Assembly: GCF_000002425.4 (NCBI RefSeq)
Contig: NC_037253.1
Location: 12,369,145-12,433,144 of the forward strand
Source: Physcomitrium patens
Taxonomy: Eukaryota > Streptophyta > Bryopsida > Funariales > Funariaceae
Length of the DNA: 64,000 nt
Reading direction: 5' to 3'
A program made the translations under genes and the position numbers. Shown piece by piece: positions 62,522 to 64,000 of the stretch. The notes beneath the pieces were generated by a model. It worked only from the letters and a program-made list of their open reading frames with translations, made no database searches and had not been told where the DNA came from. Every line of letters begins with the position of its first letter. Within the stretch, counting starts at the first letter, position 1.

Positions 62522-64000
62522 TGTCACAAACATCAATATTAATGGTGATAAATAAGAAGACAAGAGGAGAAAGGAAGAAGTATATAAAAGTAGGTTAATT
62601 TAATAAAATCTTCGTGAAAAGCTTTATAAACAAGGATTTGACTTTACAAGTATTTGTAGGTAATTAAGAGGTTGAAAACTTGGTCAATAAATTGCCTATG
62701 TATTGTATATGTTGACTACTTGTTTTATAAGCTAGCCTTATGTTGAACATGTTAGCTACAAGCATGCATATTAAAAACTTTTCTTACGAGTTTGACATGT
62801 TTTTTGCAAGTTGAACATATGTTAGATGACTTATAAAACAATTCCAAATAGCTTCTTAATTAGATAGTATATATAAAGGTAAGATAAAATTATTCTTTAT
62901 TTTTATTAATCAAGACTCTATAGGCTTTTTACATTTGGTAATAGCCATTTTAGTTTCTTCTTAAATATTCATCATTTTATTTATTTATTTATCATTTTAT
63001 TTACATAATTAAATTTAAAATTTACTTCAAAATTAATTTTGAGAAGTATTACTATTATAATTATGAGGGAGGCAAGGATAAGTATGTTGAAGAAGTTTAA
63101 TGAAATAAGATCCAAATTTCAAGAATTTCTACAATAAAGCAAGCTCTATCAAAGGTTAAATTTTTTTTAATAAATTCATAGATTTACTCTTAGTTTATAC
63201 TTTTGATAAAAAAATATTTACAACTCTTTTATGAAATTAATTTATTTTTAGAAGTACTTTTGGCAACATTTGAAAAAAATAATTGTAAAGGGTAGCAGAG
63301 ACCATATTCCTAATTGTACAACAAAGATCATGCTCTATTACCATATATGCTACCAAATTCCAAAACTTTTCTAGTGACATAGATTGAAATGAAAAAGCCG
63401 TTATCAACCAATTTTGATATGGATTGAAAGATAGTATATAGAGTTATTATCAACAATTCTAACAATAGAATTATTTGAATAATTTATTACTCAAGTTATT
63501 ACATGCAAGAATTGACTTTTTGAAAGTTGCTAAGAACAAAGATTTGGATTAAGAAGAATAAATCAAATCATGATGATAATTCTTAAGTTTTTTGAAATTT
63601 ATTCATCAAGGCCAAAACCAATATAAATTAATACAATGAATTTCAAACTTCTTACTAAGCAAGAAAAGATTCAACATCCTCAAGAAGATTTGTGCTTATA
63701 TTTTGGAGAATCTAAGCACATTACTCTACATTTTTCAAAAAAAAATTATATCACAAAATAAAGAGCATAGTTCCTATAGAAGATAATATATTGAAAAACA
63801 AGTTTCTTTTGCCATAATAGGAGTTATACAATTAGAATCTTATACAACATCTACTAAAGATCATATTCTCTTCTCAAATCCTTCACCTTGCTTCACAATA
63901 GATATTAATATTAATTAAATAACTACAAAGTCTTTATCTTACTAGATTTAGGAATTTCAGTTTTTTTTAAAAGCAAAGACTTTACTAAAAAAAATAAGAA
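62522..64000 (+). mobile_element. Ty3/gypsy element A4, 5' part, leaving the window
   Basis: The LTR runs from 62522 (TGTCACAAACATC) to about 63010, with the A-family U3 repeats, TTAATTAGATAGTATATATAAAGG and TTTGGTAATAGCCATTTTAG. Gag-derived sequence follows. 63635-63760 matches the A1 zinc-knuckle region (FKLLTKQEKI, then LCLYFGES and an HITLHFSK remnant), and 63840-63960 matches the A1 gag-protease junction. Stops and shifts throughout. The rest lies beyond the window. Confidence 0.8.

Overview
The window is plant nuclear DNA. Five intron-containing genes, all with land-plant products, sit in islands of ordinary base composition. The islands are separated by very AT-rich blocks made of decayed LTR retrotransposons, (AT)n microsatellites and unassigned AT-rich filler. 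Short plant-type introns, plastid-targeted proteins, abundant long (AT)n runs and chromodomain Ty3/gypsy elements suggest a bryophyte, most likely a moss close to Physcomitrium (Physcomitrella). The species is inferred; the plant assignment is firm.

Gene islands: (1) 1-1.9 kb, Mago nashi, an exon-junction-complex core subunit, + strand, 3 exons, first intron of the GC-AG class. (2) 12.7-19.75 kb, ordinary composition with a TATA-like box but no CDS I can support. (3) 39.5-43.3 kb, TGD1, the plastid lipid-import permease, - strand, 4 exons. (4) 48.25-57.2 kb, a plant protein of unknown function (+, 3 coding exons plus a long 5'-leader intron) followed by PLGG1, the plastid glycolate/glycerate transporter (+, 9 exons). 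(5) 57.9-61.5 kb, DEG5, the thylakoid-lumen Deg protease (-, 8 exons), convergent with PLGG1. In all five genes the exon joins were worked out by hand: each splice keeps the reading frame, and for the four recognised genes the product matches the known family end to end. TGD1, PLGG1 and DEG5 all act in chloroplasts, but no operon-like logic is implied.

Repeat blocks: 1.9-12.6 kb holds an LTR-like fragment and a heavily mutated Ty3/gypsy element (A2). 19.9-37.5 kb is a nested stack. Chromovirus A1 (25962-31215, 5-bp target duplication CTTCT) lies inside a second chromovirus, B (- strand), which lies inside a third element, A3 (- strand). The 3' end of B together with flanking A3 sequence is inverted, and the inverted block is bracketed by a 22-bp exact direct repeat. 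A Ty1/copia remnant abuts the end of A3. 43.3-48.25 kb and 61.6-64 kb carry further A-family LTRs, the last one leading into a gag that runs off the window. All elements are dead: stop codons mostly at former Trp, Gln and Arg codons, and lost catalytic residues.

The most interesting signals are the nested and partly inverted retrotransposon stack; a cluster of heat-shock-element-like sites just upstream of the TATA box in both B LTRs; long near-perfect palindromes inside the B RNase H region; the GC-AG intron in Mago nashi; and the gene-like island without a gene at 12.7-19.75 kb. I found no CRISPR array, rRNA, intact tRNA or clearly new enzymatic system.
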